NCBI RefSeq assembly: GCF_022814725.1
Contig: NZ_CP093442.1
Location: 1,364,001-1,428,000, forward strand
Length of the DNA stretch: 64,000 nucleotides
Direction: 5' to 3'
Source: Bdellovibrio reynosensis
GTDB taxonomy: Bacteria > Bdellovibrionota > Bdellovibrionia > Bdellovibrionales > Bdellovibrionaceae
Shown here one piece after another: positions 35,684-45,097 of the stretch. The position numbers and the translations under genes were made by a program. The first letter of the stretch is position 1; every line of letters begins with the position of its first letter. The notes beneath the pieces were generated by a model that searched no databases, was not told the DNA's origin, and saw nothing but the letters and a program-made list of their open reading frames with translations.

Positions 35684-36799
35684 CTATTTCTTTTTTCCGA
35701 AGAATCCGCTGCCGCCTTCTGGCGAAACTTTGAGCCCCCTTGCTTTCGCAATATCTCTTAAAAGTTTTTCTTCGTCTTTATGTAATTTTTCAGGGAACTG
35801 AACGTTCACGCGGAAGTAAATATCGCCTCGGCGGTTGCCTCTTAAGGATGGCAAACCTTCGTTAGCTAACTTCACAGTGTCACCAGGTTGAGTGCCCTTT
35901 GGAATGTCCATTTCAACTTCGTCTGTCACTGTAGGCACATCGATTTCTGCACCTAGCAACATCTGAATGTATGGCACTGAAAGTTCGCCGAATAAATCAT
36001 CGCCTCTTCTTTCAAAGTGCGGATGCGGCTTCACACGGATTTCTACGAACAGATCTCCTGGAGGGCCGCCCATGTATCCACCTTCACCTTCTGTTGCAAC
36101 ACGAAGACGCGTGCCCGTGTCGACTCCAGCAGGAATGTTTAAGCGGATCTTTCTGTGTTCAGCCACGCGGCCTTTGCCTTTGCATGACTTACATGGATTT
36201 TTAATTTGGGTGCCCTGGCCATGACAAGTTGGGCACGTTGAAGCCATCGCAAAGAAACCTTGCGAACGTACGACTTGGCCCGAGCCACCGCACATCGTAC
36301 AAGTCACAACTTGCGAACCTTTTTCTGCGCCCGAACCTTTGCAGTCGTCGCAGTTTTTATCAGTTTCAAATTCGATTTCTTTTTCTAAGCCTGTGATGAC
36401 ATCTTTTAAAGTCACTTCCGTGACATATCTTAAATCAGAACCACGGCGTGGTTCATTGCGATTACGACGTCGTTGCTGTTGTTGGCCACCACCAAAGAAA
36501 TCGCCAAAAATATCGCCGAAGTGAGAAAAGATATCTTCCACATCTTGGAAGCCTTGACCGCCACCACGACCACCGCTGAAAGCCGCGTGACCAAAACGAT
36601 CGTACTGTGCACGTTTTTGAGGATCACTTAAAACTTCATAGGCACCGGCAGCTTCTTTAAACTGCTCTTCTGCTTCTTTATTCCCTGGATTTTTATCAGG
36701 ATGAAATTGCATAGCAAGCTTGCGATAAGCTTTCTTAATCACATCTTGTTCTGCATCCTTGGGAACGCCTAAAATTTCGTAGTAATCTCTTTGTGCCAT
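35684..36799 (-). CDS. dnaJ: Hsp40 co-chaperone DnaJ
   Basis: Stimulates DnaK ATPase and delivers clients. The J domain (residues 1-70) has the HPD motif in [10 protein letters not shown]; a Gly/Phe-rich linker ([16 protein letters not shown]) follows, then four zinc repeats ([32 protein letters not shown]) and the C-terminal peptide-binding domains. The 371 residues are typical. A sigma-70-like promoter lies upstream. The gene precedes dnaK in the direction of transcription but is separated from it by terminator hairpins, so the two are probably also transcribed separately. Confidence 0.97.
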   Translation of the reverse strand: MAQRDYYEILGVPKDAEQDVIKKAYRKLAMQFHPDKNPGNKEAEEQFKEAAGAYEVLSDPQKRAQYDRFGHAAFSGGRGGGQGFQDVEDIFSHFGDIFGDFFGGGQQQQRRRNRNEPRRGSDLRYVTEVTLKDVITGLEKEIEFETDKNCDDCKGSGAEKGSQVVTCTMCGGSGQVVRSQGFFAMASTCPTCHGQGTQIKNPCKSCKGKGRVAEHRKIRLNIPAGVDTGTRLRVATEGEGGYMGGPPGDLFVEIRVKPHPHFERRGDDLFGELSVPYIQMLLGAEIDVPTVTDEVEMDIPKGTQPGDTVKLANEGLPSLRGNRRGDIYFRVNVQFPEKLHKDEEKLLRDIAKARGLKVSPEGGSGFFGKKK

Positions 36800-36835
36800 A
36801 GTTTTCCGTCAATCATAGCCTGATAGTAGAGGCCA

Positions 36836-36864
36836 AAATATGGTGCCAATAGATGGTCCGTCAA
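36836..36864 (-). promoter_or_regulatory. dnaJ promoter
   Basis: On the minus strand TTGACG and ATATTT are separated by 17 bases, about 36 bases before the dnaJ start codon. Confidence 0.5.
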
Positions 36865-36909
36865 TGCTTCCTTGTAAATTTAGTAACTCTAAAGTTGGAT
36901 GCGACGCTT

Positions 36910-37590
36910 CTATTTAGATGCAGCGGGCTTTTTCATTGAATTGATTTTGTCTTGAAGGCGCTTAATAAGCACTGGATCTTGATTGTTTTGAATCATCTCT
37001 TGAAGTACGGACTCGGCCAGCTCAAAATTTCCTTCATCAGAATAAAGGCGCCCAGCCAAAGTAAACACCCATGCAGGAGCACCATTATTCCCCGCCTGCA
37101 AAAGTAATTCAGCCGCTCTTTTTCGATCCTTCACTTCATACAAGTAGTGATATGCGGCGTGATATTGAATCGTCCAATCATTTGGAAATTCCTTAACACC
37201 CTTATCGAAAATTTTTGTAGCCCCTTCAATATCGGAAATAATCACGGAAAGCGCCAACGAACCGTTTGAATAAGCCACGCGAAACTTTGGCGATAGTTCC
37301 GTTATCGCGTCCACCATGTGATAAAGCCAAGAGTTATCAACACAAACGTTTTCGGCCTTCTTTTGTTCGCAATAATCAAAATCTTGAATGGCTCTGATCC
37401 AAATTGTATCAGCCATAACTTCTTGATAACCAAAACTGAATTTGCTGAGGTAGGCAGGAGGCGCGATGAGAGATCGCGCTTCCTGTTTATTCGAAAAGGA
37501 CCACCAATTTGTGACTAAAATTAAGCCGATTGGTGCAAGAAAAAAAATCTTACTAAGGAAACTAGCAAGCTTCCAATTAACGGATACCAT
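36910..37590 (-). CDS. membrane-anchored TPR-like protein
   Basis: Residues 10-30 are a membrane anchor (IFFLAPIGLILVTNWW). The rest should lie outside the cytoplasm and contains helical repeats resembling TPR motifs: IEGATKIFDKGVKEFPNDWTIQYHAAYHYLY, RKRAAELLLQAGN and NFELAESVLQEMIQNNQDP. Such proteins scaffold envelope assemblies. The start codon lies within the 3' end of the pilin gene (14-base overlap), so the two are translationally coupled and the protein may act in pilus function. The exact role is not known. Confidence 0.75.
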   Translation of the reverse strand: MVSVNWKLASFLSKIFFLAPIGLILVTNWWSFSNKQEARSLIAPPAYLSKFSFGYQEVMADTIWIRAIQDFDYCEQKKAENVCVDNSWLYHMVDAITELSPKFRVAYSNGSLALSVIISDIEGATKIFDKGVKEFPNDWTIQYHAAYHYLYEVKDRKRAAELLLQAGNNGAPAWVFTLAGRLYSDEGNFELAESVLQEMIQNNQDPVLIKRLQDKINSMKKPAASK

Positions 37591-38146
37591 CTGTCGCGTT
37601 CAACAAGATTTTATTCTGGTCAATCGTCCACACATCGTCAGCACCTGAAGAAGAACTGATACGTCCAGTAGCTGCCGCAGTAAATGTAGTTACAGTGATT
37701 GTTCCGATCGCTGGAACTGCTGGCGGATTGGCATTGGTAGCACCACGGACCATTCTGCACCCTGTTGCGCCCATCGCAACACCTGGAGCCACGCAATAAG
37801 CTGATGCAGTACGAACGTTTCCTGGAGCTACAGGAGTTGTGTTGTATCCGTTTGCAGCGCCCGCTTCAGAAGTCACAGTTGTGAAACCAACGTTATATCT
37901 TAATTCCCCTGCTGGAGAATATCCGATCGCGCCGAACATACCATGGTATGCAGTGTATTCTGCGTAGAAAGCTTTTTCTGAAGTATACAAAGATGACAGC
38001 TGAGTCTTAGCTTCTGACTGACGAGCCTTTGCAAGATATTTGTTGATCGATGGCACTGCTATCGAAGCCAACACACCGATGATCGCAACAACGACCATCA
38101 ACTCAACGAGAGAGAAACCGCGTTGAGAATTCCTAGATGAAAACAT
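37577..38146 (-). CDS. pilA: type IV pilin-like major subunit
   Basis: The class III signal peptide has the prepilin peptidase site G-FSLVELMVVVAIIGVLASIAVP, with Glu at +5 and the standard hydrophobic helix. The 189-residue length fits a type IVa pilin. Two cysteines (CVAPGV, GCRMV) likely form a loop in the globular head. ATG 38146 (MFSSRNSQRGF) follows GGAGG; a frame four codons longer is less likely. In Bdellovibrio, type IV pili are needed for prey entry. A sigma-54-like promoter lies upstream, as for pilA in several other bacteria. Symbol is by family and context; a minor pilin cannot be excluded. Confidence 0.8.
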   Translation of the reverse strand: MFSSRNSQRGFSLVELMVVVAIIGVLASIAVPSINKYLAKARQSEAKTQLSSLYTSEKAFYAEYTAYHGMFGAIGYSPAGELRYNVGFTTVTSEAGAANGYNTTPVAPGNVRTASAYCVAPGVAMGATGCRMVRGATNANPPAVPAIGTITVTTFTAAATGRISSSSGADDVWTIDQNKILLNATDGIR

Positions 38147-38212
38147 TAAAACCTCCATGGTTCTTATCTTTTTTTGTTTACAGGCATAAGTGTGTCAAAA
38201 ATTAATTAGCTT

Positions 38213-38228
38213 TGCAAGACAGAGTCCA
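38213..38228 (-). promoter_or_regulatory. sigma-54-like promoter of the pilin gene
   Basis: On the minus strand TGGACTCTGTCTTGCA has GG and GC separated by ten bases and a perfect TTGCA -12 box; the -24 box differs from TGGCAC in three positions. It ends about 65 bases before the pilin ATG. Confidence 0.45.
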
Positions 38229-38376
38229 GAGGGAAAATTCACTTACGTTCCCTAGCATATTCCAACCGCACACAGCCGAACGAAAACGTATCGACTAAAA
38301 ACCAGCTTTTCTTTAGACCCTAGACTTGTCATATCTGAATGGATGATCAAATTGAGGCATAAGGTAGAATAAAGCC

Positions 38377-38721
38377 ATGGGTGAGAACAACAATAATAAT
38401 AACAGCAACTATCCCTTTTCATCTCCAGAAGGAGAAGCCGGGGTCCAACTAGTCCCAAAACTAGACACTCCGAAGATGTATAAGGTTATCCTTCTGAATG
38501 ATGACTATACCCCGATGGATTTCGTGGTCCTTGTATTGCGTCGTTTTTTTGCGAAAACAGAAGAGCAAGCGACCCAAATCATGTTAGATGTACATAAGAA
38601 GGGGGCTGGTATCGCCGGAGTCTTCAGTCTAGAGATAGCAGAGATGAAAGTGATGCAAGTGAATCAATTCGCACAACTCAATCAGTATCCGCTAAAAAGC
38701 ACACTGGAGGAGGAAGCATGA
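38377..38721 (+). CDS. clpS: ClpS adaptor of the ClpAP protease
   Basis: Delivers N-degron substrates to ClpA. The core ([25 protein letters not shown]) includes the conserved NDDYTPM motif that contacts the N-end residue, followed by [21 protein letters not shown]. The N-terminal extension, which in ClpS enters the ClpA pore, contains a run of six asparagines encoded by an AAC/AAT triplet run that could vary in length. The stop overlaps the clpA start by four bases. The gene is divergent from pilA. Confidence 0.96.
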   Translation: MGENNNNNNSNYPFSSPEGEAGVQLVPKLDTPKMYKVILLNDDYTPMDFVVLVLRRFFAKTEEQATQIMLDVHKKGAGIAGVFSLEIAEMKVMQVNQFAQLNQYPLKSTLEEEA

Positions 38722-41057
38722 TGAGCCGAGAACTTGAGCGCAAGCTCGCAGAAGCAACCGAACTCGCGAAACGCCACCATCACGAATTTGTGACCTTAGA
38801 GCACATACTCTTGGTACTCACAGAATCGCCAGTGATGGTTGAAATTCTTGAAGCGTGTGCCGTCAATGTTCAAAAACTCCGACAAGATTTAAGAGATCAT
38901 CTAAAAGTTGGGATACCAATGATTACGGATGATCAGCTGTCCTCTTACGGCGGCTTTGAATCTTGGACGCCAGAGTTCACATTGGCTTGTCATCGTCTTA
39001 TTCAGCGCGCTGCCATTCAAATGAAAAGTGCCGGACGCAATCAGATTAGTGAAGGCAGTTTGTTAGTAAGTCTATTCTATGAACAAGACTCCCACGCGAC
39101 TTTCGCCTTGGCCCGCCAGGGTCTTACACAATTTGATATTATCAATTATATTTCACACGGAATTACTAAAGACGGAAAAGAGCATGATATTCCTCCGGCT
39201 TCATCGTCTTCATCCCAAGCTCCTCGAAATGAGTATCAAGGTGAAGCTTATGAAGAAGGTCGGGGCTCCCCGCTTGAAAGTTTCTGTGTAAACTTAAATG
39301 ATCGTGCTCGACAGGGAAAATTGGATCCATTAATTGGTCGCGAAGACGTGATCGAAAGAACGGTCCAAGTCCTTTGCCGTCGAACGAAAAATAATCCGCT
39401 TTTAATCGGTGAACCCGGTGTTGGTAAAACAGCCATCGCTGAAGGTTTGGCGCAAAAAATCGTTAAAGCCGAAGTTCCTGAAAAGCTAAAAAATGCTGTG
39501 ATCTATTCGTTAGATCTTGGTGGCTTGTTAGCGGGAACTAAGTTCCGTGGTGATTTCGAAGGACGCTTAAAAGCCGTCGTAAAAGAAATCGGCAAACGAC
39601 CGGGATCGATTCTATTTATTGACGAAATTCACACGATTGTAGGTGCTGGTGCCACAAGTGGTGGCTCGATGGATGCTTCTAACCTTTTGAAACCAGCATT
39701 GGCTTCAGGGGACATTAGCTGCATTGGTTCGACGACCCATACAGAATATCGTCAGTACTTTGAAAAAGATCGCGCTTTAAATCGTCGTTTCCAAAAAATT
39801 GATGTGAACGAACCGTCTAAAGAAGATTGCATTAAGATCCTCAACGGTCTGCGCAAGTCCTATGAAGAATTCCACTCTGTGACCTTCACTGAGGACGCTT
39901 TAAAATCCGCAGTCGAACTTTCTCAAAAACACATCCATGGAAAACTTCTTCCAGATAAAGCCATCGACGTTCTGGATGAAGCTGGTGCTCACTTCCGTTT
40001 AAAACACCAAGGCGAAGACACCGTTCAAATTGATTCTAATGAAATAGAAGAAACCATTGCTAAGATGACGGGACTTCCTGTTGCTAGTATTTCTTCAAGT
40101 GAAAAAACTCAGCTCAAAGATTTGGATAAGAAACTAAAAGCCCATATCTTTGGACAAGACGAAGCCATTGATCGCTTGGTGGCTAGCATCAAGTTTGCGC
40201 GCAGTGGTTTGGGTCGACCTAATAAACCTATCGGCAGCTTCCTGTTCACTGGACCTACGGGCGTTGGTAAAACGGAAGTTTGTAAACAGCTTGCTCAAAT
40301 CATGGGTGTTCACTTTGAACGCTTTGATATGAGTGAGTATATGGAAAAACATGCGGTGGCTCGCCTAGTCGGCGCGCCTCCGGGATACGTGGGTTATGAA
40401 GAAGGCGGTCTTTTAACTGAGGCCGTGAACAAACACCCTTACGGAGTCATGCTTTTAGATGAAATCGAAAAAGCCCATGTTGATGTCACTAACGTACTTT
40501 TACAGGTGATGGACGCCGGTCGCTTGACTGATAGTAATGGTCGCGTCGCCGATTTCAAAAACGTCGTGTTAGTGATGACTTCAAACGCAGGTGCTTTAGA
40601 AACTTCTAAAGGCACTATCGGTATGGTTGATGAAGGTCGCAGTTCGCTTTCAATGGATGCCATTAAAAAAGCGTTCTCTCCTGAATTTATCAATCGTTTG
40701 GATGCCGTTGTTTCCTTCCGCGATCTTTCTGAGGACATGGTTCTAAAAATTACTCAGAAATTTGTGGATGAGTTGAAAATGACTCTGCTTGAAAAACACG
40801 TTGAATTAAACGTGTCTCAGGATGCGATAAAATGGTTGATGAAAAAGGGCTATGATAAGGTTTATGGCGCTCGCCCACTGGCGCGTGTCGTAGATGAACA
40901 TCTGAAAAAAGCTCTGGTTGACGAACTTCTTTTTGGACGCCTAGTCGATGGCGGACGTGTAAGTGTTGAACTTGAAAAAGAAGCACTTAAGTTCCATTTT
41001 AGCACCACCCCAAGCGGAACCGGCCAAAAGAATCAAAAACAACCCGTCACGACGTGA
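38718..41057 (+). CDS. clpA: ATP-dependent Clp protease ATPase subunit ClpA
   Basis: Hexameric AAA+ unfoldase partner of ClpP and ClpS. The 779 residues contain the N domain (residues 1-145, with [15 protein letters not shown]), AAA1 with Walker A GEPGVGKT and Walker [13 protein letters not shown], and AAA2 with [18 protein letters not shown] and the sensor-2 GARPLARVV. The short region between the modules lacks the long coiled coil of ClpB. A Ser/Gln-rich linker follows the N domain. It forms an operon with clpS (ATGA overlap). The gene starts with two consecutive Met codons; either could be used. Confidence 0.96.
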   Translation: MMSRELERKLAEATELAKRHHHEFVTLEHILLVLTESPVMVEILEACAVNVQKLRQDLRDHLKVGIPMITDDQLSSYGGFESWTPEFTLACHRLIQRAAIQMKSAGRNQISEGSLLVSLFYEQDSHATFALARQGLTQFDIINYISHGITKDGKEHDIPPASSSSSQAPRNEYQGEAYEEGRGSPLESFCVNLNDRARQGKLDPLIGREDVIERTVQVLCRRTKNNPLLIGEPGVGKTAIAEGLAQKIVKAEVPEKLKNAVIYSLDLGGLLAGTKFRGDFEGRLKAVVKEIGKRPGSILFIDEIHTIVGAGATSGGSMDASNLLKPALASGDISCIGSTTHTEYRQYFEKDRALNRRFQKIDVNEPSKEDCIKILNGLRKSYEEFHSVTFTEDALKSAVELSQKHIHGKLLPDKAIDVLDEAGAHFRLKHQGEDTVQIDSNEIEETIAKMTGLPVASISSSEKTQLKDLDKKLKAHIFGQDEAIDRLVASIKFARSGLGRPNKPIGSFLFTGPTGVGKTEVCKQLAQIMGVHFERFDMSEYMEKHAVARLVGAPPGYVGYEEGGLLTEAVNKHPYGVMLLDEIEKAHVDVTNVLLQVMDAGRLTDSNGRVADFKNVVLVMTSNAGALETSKGTIGMVDEGRSSLSMDAIKKAFSPEFINRLDAVVSFRDLSEDMVLKITQKFVDELKMTLLEKHVELNVSQDAIKWLMKKGYDKVYGARPLARVVDEHLKKALVDELLFGRLVDGGRVSVELEKEALKFHFSTTPSGTGQKNQKQPVTT

Positions 41058-41067
41058 TGTGCTGGCA

Positions 41068-41096
41068 TTGACATTCTCAATTGAGATATCATTATT
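41068..41096 (+). promoter_or_regulatory. htpX promoter with a palindromic spacer
   Basis: TTGACA and ATTATT are separated by 17 bases, and the spacer contains the perfect 12-bp palindrome TCTCAATTGAGA (41075-41086), a likely operator. Confidence 0.55.
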
Positions 41097-41101
41097 AAGA
41101 G

Positions 41102-41124
41102 GCGGCTGTTAACTCATCAGCCGC
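41102..41124 (+). terminator. GCGGCTG hairpin in the htpX leader
   Basis: GCGGCTG pairs with CAGCCGC across a 9-base loop. It lies between the htpX promoter and start codon. The T tract after it is poor, so it may be a weak clpA terminator or a leader structure of htpX. Confidence 0.45.
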
Positions 41125-41155
41125 TTGATATTGATTTCTAAAGGAGTGTCATTGT

Positions 41156-42052
41156 ATGGCATGGTTTAAACGTATCGGATTATTTGTATTAACAAACGTT
41201 CTGGTGATGGTGACGATCGGGATCGTATGGTCACTAGTCAGCAGCTTCCTTGGACTTGCCGGTCTTAATTCTTACATCCCATTCTTGATCGCATTCTGTG
41301 CGGTTTGGGGTATGGGTGGAGCTTTCGTTTCATTGCTTATGTCTAAGTGGATGGCGAAGATGTTCCATGGTGTAAAAATCATCGAACCGAACAATCCAAA
41401 TCCAGAATTGCGCAATCTAGTAAATAAAGTTCATGAGTTTGCTCGTCGCGCGCAACTTCCAAAGATGCCTGAAGTAGGTATCTATGAATCAGTAGATATC
41501 AACGCATTCGCTACGGGCCCTTCTAAGAGCAGATCTCTAGTGGCAGTTTCTACCGGTCTTCTGCAAAGAATGAACGAAAAAGAGATGGATGGCGTCCTTG
41601 CCCACGAAGTCGCGCATATTGCGAACGGCGACATGGTGACGATGACTTTGATCCAAGGTATTGTGAATGCCTTTGCGATGTTCTTCTCGCGCATTCTAGC
41701 GAACCTTGTAGCTTCTAATGTGGATGAAAAATTCCGTGAGATCGTGCGTTTCGGCGTCACAATCCTTGGCGATATCGCATTCACATTATTGGGTTCCATC
41801 GTTGTGAACTACTTCTCTCGTCGTCGTGAATTCCGCGCTGATGCCGGTGGTGCGAAGTATTCTTCGCGTGAAAACATGGTCGCGGCGCTACAAAAGTTGC
41901 GCTCTGTTTATGAATTACCAATTCCGCCAGAAGAAGGCATGACGTCTACTTTGATGATTTCTAACCGAGACAAAGGTGGAATCGCGAAATTATTCATGAC
42001 TCACCCGCCGTTAGAAGTTCGTATCGAAGCTTTACAACGCGGACGCTTTTAG
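41156..42052 (+). CDS. htpX: membrane metalloprotease HtpX
   Basis: M48 zinc protease of the inner membrane that degrades misfolded membrane proteins. Two N-terminal helices (residues 7-25 and 38-60) precede the protease domain; HEXXH is HEVAH in GVLAHEVAHIANGDM. Two further helices (FAMFFSRILANLV and ILGDIAFTLLGSIVV) and the SRRREFRADAGGAKYS segment with the third ligand Glu follow. The 298 residues fit HtpX. AAGGAG precedes the ATG. It follows clpSA but has its own promoter, extending the proteostasis block. Confidence 0.96.
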   Translation: MAWFKRIGLFVLTNVLVMVTIGIVWSLVSSFLGLAGLNSYIPFLIAFCAVWGMGGAFVSLLMSKWMAKMFHGVKIIEPNNPNPELRNLVNKVHEFARRAQLPKMPEVGIYESVDINAFATGPSKSRSLVAVSTGLLQRMNEKEMDGVLAHEVAHIANGDMVTMTLIQGIVNAFAMFFSRILANLVASNVDEKFREIVRFGVTILGDIAFTLLGSIVVNYFSRRREFRADAGGAKYSSRENMVAALQKLRSVYELPIPPEEGMTSTLMISNRDKGGIAKLFMTHPPLEVRIEALQRGRF

Positions 42053-42074
42053 TCTCAAATTACTCTGACCTACT

Positions 42075-42178
42075 CCGGCGGAGCCGGAGTGCAGACAAGC
42101 CCGGCGGAGCCGGAGTGCAGACAAGCCCGGCGAAGCCGGAGTGCAGACAAGCCCGGCGGAGCCGCAGAGCAGACAAGC
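42075..42178. repeat. four exact-length 26-bp tandem units
   Basis: Units start at 42075, 42101, 42127 and 42153, each 26 bases, with consensus CCGGCGGAGCCGGAGTGCAG then ACAAGC. Each can fold GGC-GGA/GAA-GCC. The third differs in the loop base (GAA) and the fourth in GCAGAG. They lie between htpX and the lytic transglycosylase gene. Confidence 0.9.
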
Positions 42179-42196
42179 CTTGTTCTTTCCTCTAAA

Positions 42197-42224
42197 GAGG
42201 CATAACCTAAATGGGTTATGCCTC
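42197..42224 (+). promoter_or_regulatory. 11-bp hairpin spanning the start codon of the lytic transglycosylase gene
   Basis: GAGGCATAACC pairs perfectly with GGTTATGCCTC around a TAAATG loop, and the ATG at 42218 lies in the right arm. In RNA it would bury the start codon; in DNA it is a near-palindrome suited to a regulator. Confidence 0.65.
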
Positions 42225-44377
42225 GTTTAATAATTACACTCTCATTTTTATCTGTGCTTATGGGTTGTGCGACGATTTCGCGCTTAGACACCCGTATTGA
42301 TAAACGATTAACTCCGCCAATTCCTAATTTTTTAAATAAATGGAAAAATGCTTCGGTTGAAGAACTTGAAAAACTTCAGGTGGGCGATAGCGAAGATAAC
42401 ATTCGCTGGTGGAAGACTTACACTTTGGCTTTGGCTAAAAAGGAATCTGCACCGGCGCAATCTTGTACTGGTTTTAAACAGCTTTCGCAAACTGTAGAAT
42501 TTCCGCTTTTTGATTTAGCGTTGCTTCATGCTTATGAAGTTTGCCCTAAGAATGAAAAGCTAGGGCCGCTGCCTAAGACCGTTGCGAGCTGGTATCACGA
42601 TCTTTATGTCGACATTAAACTTAAAGAGGCTTTGGAATCTTCAGATTTAAAAGATGACGTTGAAGCTTTAGTTGATAAAGCGAAGGCTGATAACAATAAA
42701 AAGAAAAAAGAAGATTATTATCTGCGCGCTTTAGATGTGGCGAAGAAAATTCCTGGGGGTGAAGAAGATCTTAAAGGGATTCAAGCTTCACTTTACAAGA
42801 ACTCTCCCCGTTTGATGCCAGAGCCAACTTTAAAAGATCTTAGCTCGGTGGCTGGTGATTATCGATTTCACCGTGATTTTGATTCGGCGTTGAAGGTCTA
42901 TAATAAAATCCTGACTGATAACAACAGTTCTACGGATGATAAGTTTTCTGCTTTAAAAAATATCCGTCAAACTTACAAGGTTGCGCAGAAACGCAATGAT
43001 TATATTCAAGCTACTGCGGAACTTGTGAATTGGACTAAGAAGCAACTTCAGCACAATAAAAAAGATCGTCGGGTTATTTCTCGCTATCATGATGCTCAAG
43101 TTCTATTTGCTAAAACTTTGTGGACTGAAGATCAAACGTCGCGCGCGGTGAAGGTTTTAAATGAAACGCATAAGCTTTTGCGCAACCTTCACCCGATGGA
43201 TGAAGTTTTATTTATCCTGGGTCGAATTGAAGAAGAAAAAGGCAACTACGAGAAGGCCATCGAATACTTTGAAGCTAGTTACAGCCAACCTGTGAGCCTT
43301 GCTGGCTTACGTGACAAGATCGCGTGGTTGAAGTCGTGGAACTATTATAAATTGCAAAAATGGGAACAAGCTCGCACAAGCCTTGAGGAAATGAAAGATC
43401 TTGTTAAAGATCCTTCTGATAAAGCCCGGGCTCGCTTTTGGCTGTCTCGTTCACTAGTTAAACTGAACAAACAAGAAGAAGCTCAAGCTGAGCTTCAGGA
43501 TCTAATTAAAGAAGATCCGCTTGGTTATTACGGTGTTTTAGCGGTGCGTGAGCTTGGACAAAAGTTTTCCCCGCTTAAAACTGACAATAAGGAACTGGAA
43601 AGTTTAAGCCTGCTGGGGGTTAATGAGCTTGCTCCTGCTACCCGTTTAACAACCGAGTGGTTGATTGCCGTGAACGAAAAGCCTTATGCCGAGAAGTTAC
43701 TTAATTCTGCGGCTGAGGATCTTAAAAAACGCAACGTCACTTCAGAACAAACGTGGCTGACGATGTCTTCAGCGTTTGCGCGCACGGGTTTGTATCTTCC
43801 TTTATTTGCAACCATTGGAACTTTGCCTGCAAGTGTGAAGGATCAACTTTTAAAAGATCATCCTGATTTATTATTCCCACAAGCATATGGCGATATCATC
43901 GCTGCGGCTTCGGCGAAAAGCGGAACCCCGCAAGAGTTTATCTTTTCAATCATTCGTCAGGAATCAGCATTCAATCCTGAAGCCCGCAGCCCGGTTGATG
44001 CTTTTGGTTTGATGCAACTATTACCAAGTGTAGCCAAGGTATTGGCTAAGGAAAATGGACTTCCTTACGAAGAACCCCTTGATTTGATGAAGCCTGAAAT
44101 CAACGTTCCGCTGGGTGCTTTTGAATTAAAGAACTTAATGAAAAAGTACAAAGGCAAATTCATCCTAGCGGTATCCGGATACAACGCCAATGATAGCGCT
44201 ATTCGCGGCTGGCTAAAAACCCGCCTTCGTCCGGATAGTGTTGAATTCATCGAAGAAGTTCCCTACGAAGAAACCCGCGCCTACATCAAGTTGACGATGA
44301 GAAACTACGTTTTCTATCAAAGACTTTTAAATACCGATACTCCAACACCATTCCCCGAAAACCTACTAGCCCTCTAA
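42218..44377 (+). CDS. lipoprotein soluble lytic transglycosylase (Slt-like)
   Basis: Cuts peptidoglycan glycan strands to 1,6-anhydro products. The lipobox ends at C17 (LSVLMGCA), so it is membrane-anchored. Residues 60-540 form a long helical superhelix like the Slt70 U domain, with TPR-like pairs. The C-terminal SLT domain has FSIIRQESAFNPEARSP (catalytic Glu near residue 581), DAFGLMQLLPSVAK and GYNANDSAIRGWL; the usual AYNAG appears here as GYNAN. The 719 residues fit. A hairpin covers the start codon. The stop codon overlaps a dispersed GCAGGCACC repeat. Confidence 0.9.
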   Translation: MPRLIITLSFLSVLMGCATISRLDTRIDKRLTPPIPNFLNKWKNASVEELEKLQVGDSEDNIRWWKTYTLALAKKESAPAQSCTGFKQLSQTVEFPLFDLALLHAYEVCPKNEKLGPLPKTVASWYHDLYVDIKLKEALESSDLKDDVEALVDKAKADNNKKKKEDYYLRALDVAKKIPGGEEDLKGIQASLYKNSPRLMPEPTLKDLSSVAGDYRFHRDFDSALKVYNKILTDNNSSTDDKFSALKNIRQTYKVAQKRNDYIQATAELVNWTKKQLQHNKKDRRVISRYHDAQVLFAKTLWTEDQTSRAVKVLNETHKLLRNLHPMDEVLFILGRIEEEKGNYEKAIEYFEASYSQPVSLAGLRDKIAWLKSWNYYKLQKWEQARTSLEEMKDLVKDPSDKARARFWLSRSLVKLNKQEEAQAELQDLIKEDPLGYYGVLAVRELGQKFSPLKTDNKELESLSLLGVNELAPATRLTTEWLIAVNEKPYAEKLLNSAAEDLKKRNVTSEQTWLTMSSAFARTGLYLPLFATIGTLPASVKDQLLKDHPDLLFPQAYGDIIAAASAKSGTPQEFIFSIIRQESAFNPEARSPVDAFGLMQLLPSVAKVLAKENGLPYEEPLDLMKPEINVPLGAFELKNLMKKYKGKFILAVSGYNANDSAIRGWLKTRLRPDSVEFIEEVPYEETRAYIKLTMRNYVFYQRLLNTDTPTPFPENLLAL

Positions 44378-44395
44378 AAGAAGCAGGCACCTTTC
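44377..44395 (+). repeat. copy of the dispersed GCAGGCACCTTT repeat at the slt stop
   Basis: AAAAGAAGCAGGCACCTTT begins on the last base of the slt-like gene's TAA stop codon and ends just before the convergent lipoprotein gene. Confidence 0.7.
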
Positions 44396-44401
44396 GGTTT
44401 A

Positions 44402-44914
44402 TCATCTGTTACAGAATGTGTTGTCTGTGAGGGCGGTCGTGTCGACTTCTGAGTATTCCGTGTAGGTGACGTGATCTACGTTGGTTAGATCAACCTCTTC
44501 TGATTCTTCAGTGTATTTTACTTTTAATGTGTCTGTAGAAAGTTCGCTTAGTTCGTAGCGTTTTTCTACTGGCGTGCCTAGGGCGACGCCGTTGACATGG
44601 GTGATTGTTGCTACAAGTTCGTTACCAACTTCTGAAGTTACATCTGGAGTTGGTATTGCCCATGTTCCCGTTAGGGTGCATTTGGTTCCTGAAGTGGGGC
44701 CAGTGAATATTGCTTCGCTTTGTTCGAAGTCGTTATTGGCTTTTAATTCGATTTTTGCGTACGAGTATTCTCCGTCGACTTCCGGGTTTTCATTTTGCGT
44801 GTGATAGCTGACGTCGTTAGTGATACTGCCTAGATCTGTCGAGCCGGAAGTTCCGGTGGTGTTGCAACTTGCACTTAAAAGAACCATCGCTGAAAGAATA
44901 ATATATTGTTTCAT
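44402..44914 (-). CDS. small putative lipoprotein
   Basis: Family not recognised. ATG 44914 (MKQYIILSAMVLLSASCNTTG) follows AGGAG and gives a lipobox LSASC with the lipidated Cys at 17; the longer frame upstream is discarded. The mature 150 residues are rich in Thr, Ser, Glu and Asp and look beta-structured (YSYAKIELKANNDFEQSEAIFTG, KCTLTGTWAIPTP, LKVKYTEESEEVDL), with one further Cys pair (KCTL and FCNR). The pattern with GTKCTLTGTW resembles lipocalin-like extracytoplasmic domains, but this is not certain. Confidence 0.7.
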   Translation of the reverse strand: MKQYIILSAMVLLSASCNTTGTSGSTDLGSITNDVSYHTQNENPEVDGEYSYAKIELKANNDFEQSEAIFTGPTSGTKCTLTGTWAIPTPDVTSEVGNELVATITHVNGVALGTPVEKRYELSELSTDTLKVKYTEESEEVDLTNVDHVTYTEYSEVDTTALTDNTFCNR

Positions 44915-45097
44915 ATTTTCTCCTATCGGCTTGCCTTTATTATATTTAAGCAGCCGTGGACTCTCTAGGCTGGCTCGGCGTTGTAATCTCATTTTGATAC
45001 AAGACCTAGGCCCACAAACTCTGACTTCCCTTGCGAAAAGTCTTATGAAGACCTTTTTAAAAACCGATAAGTCGTGGTGGAGAAAGGGGAAATGTTC

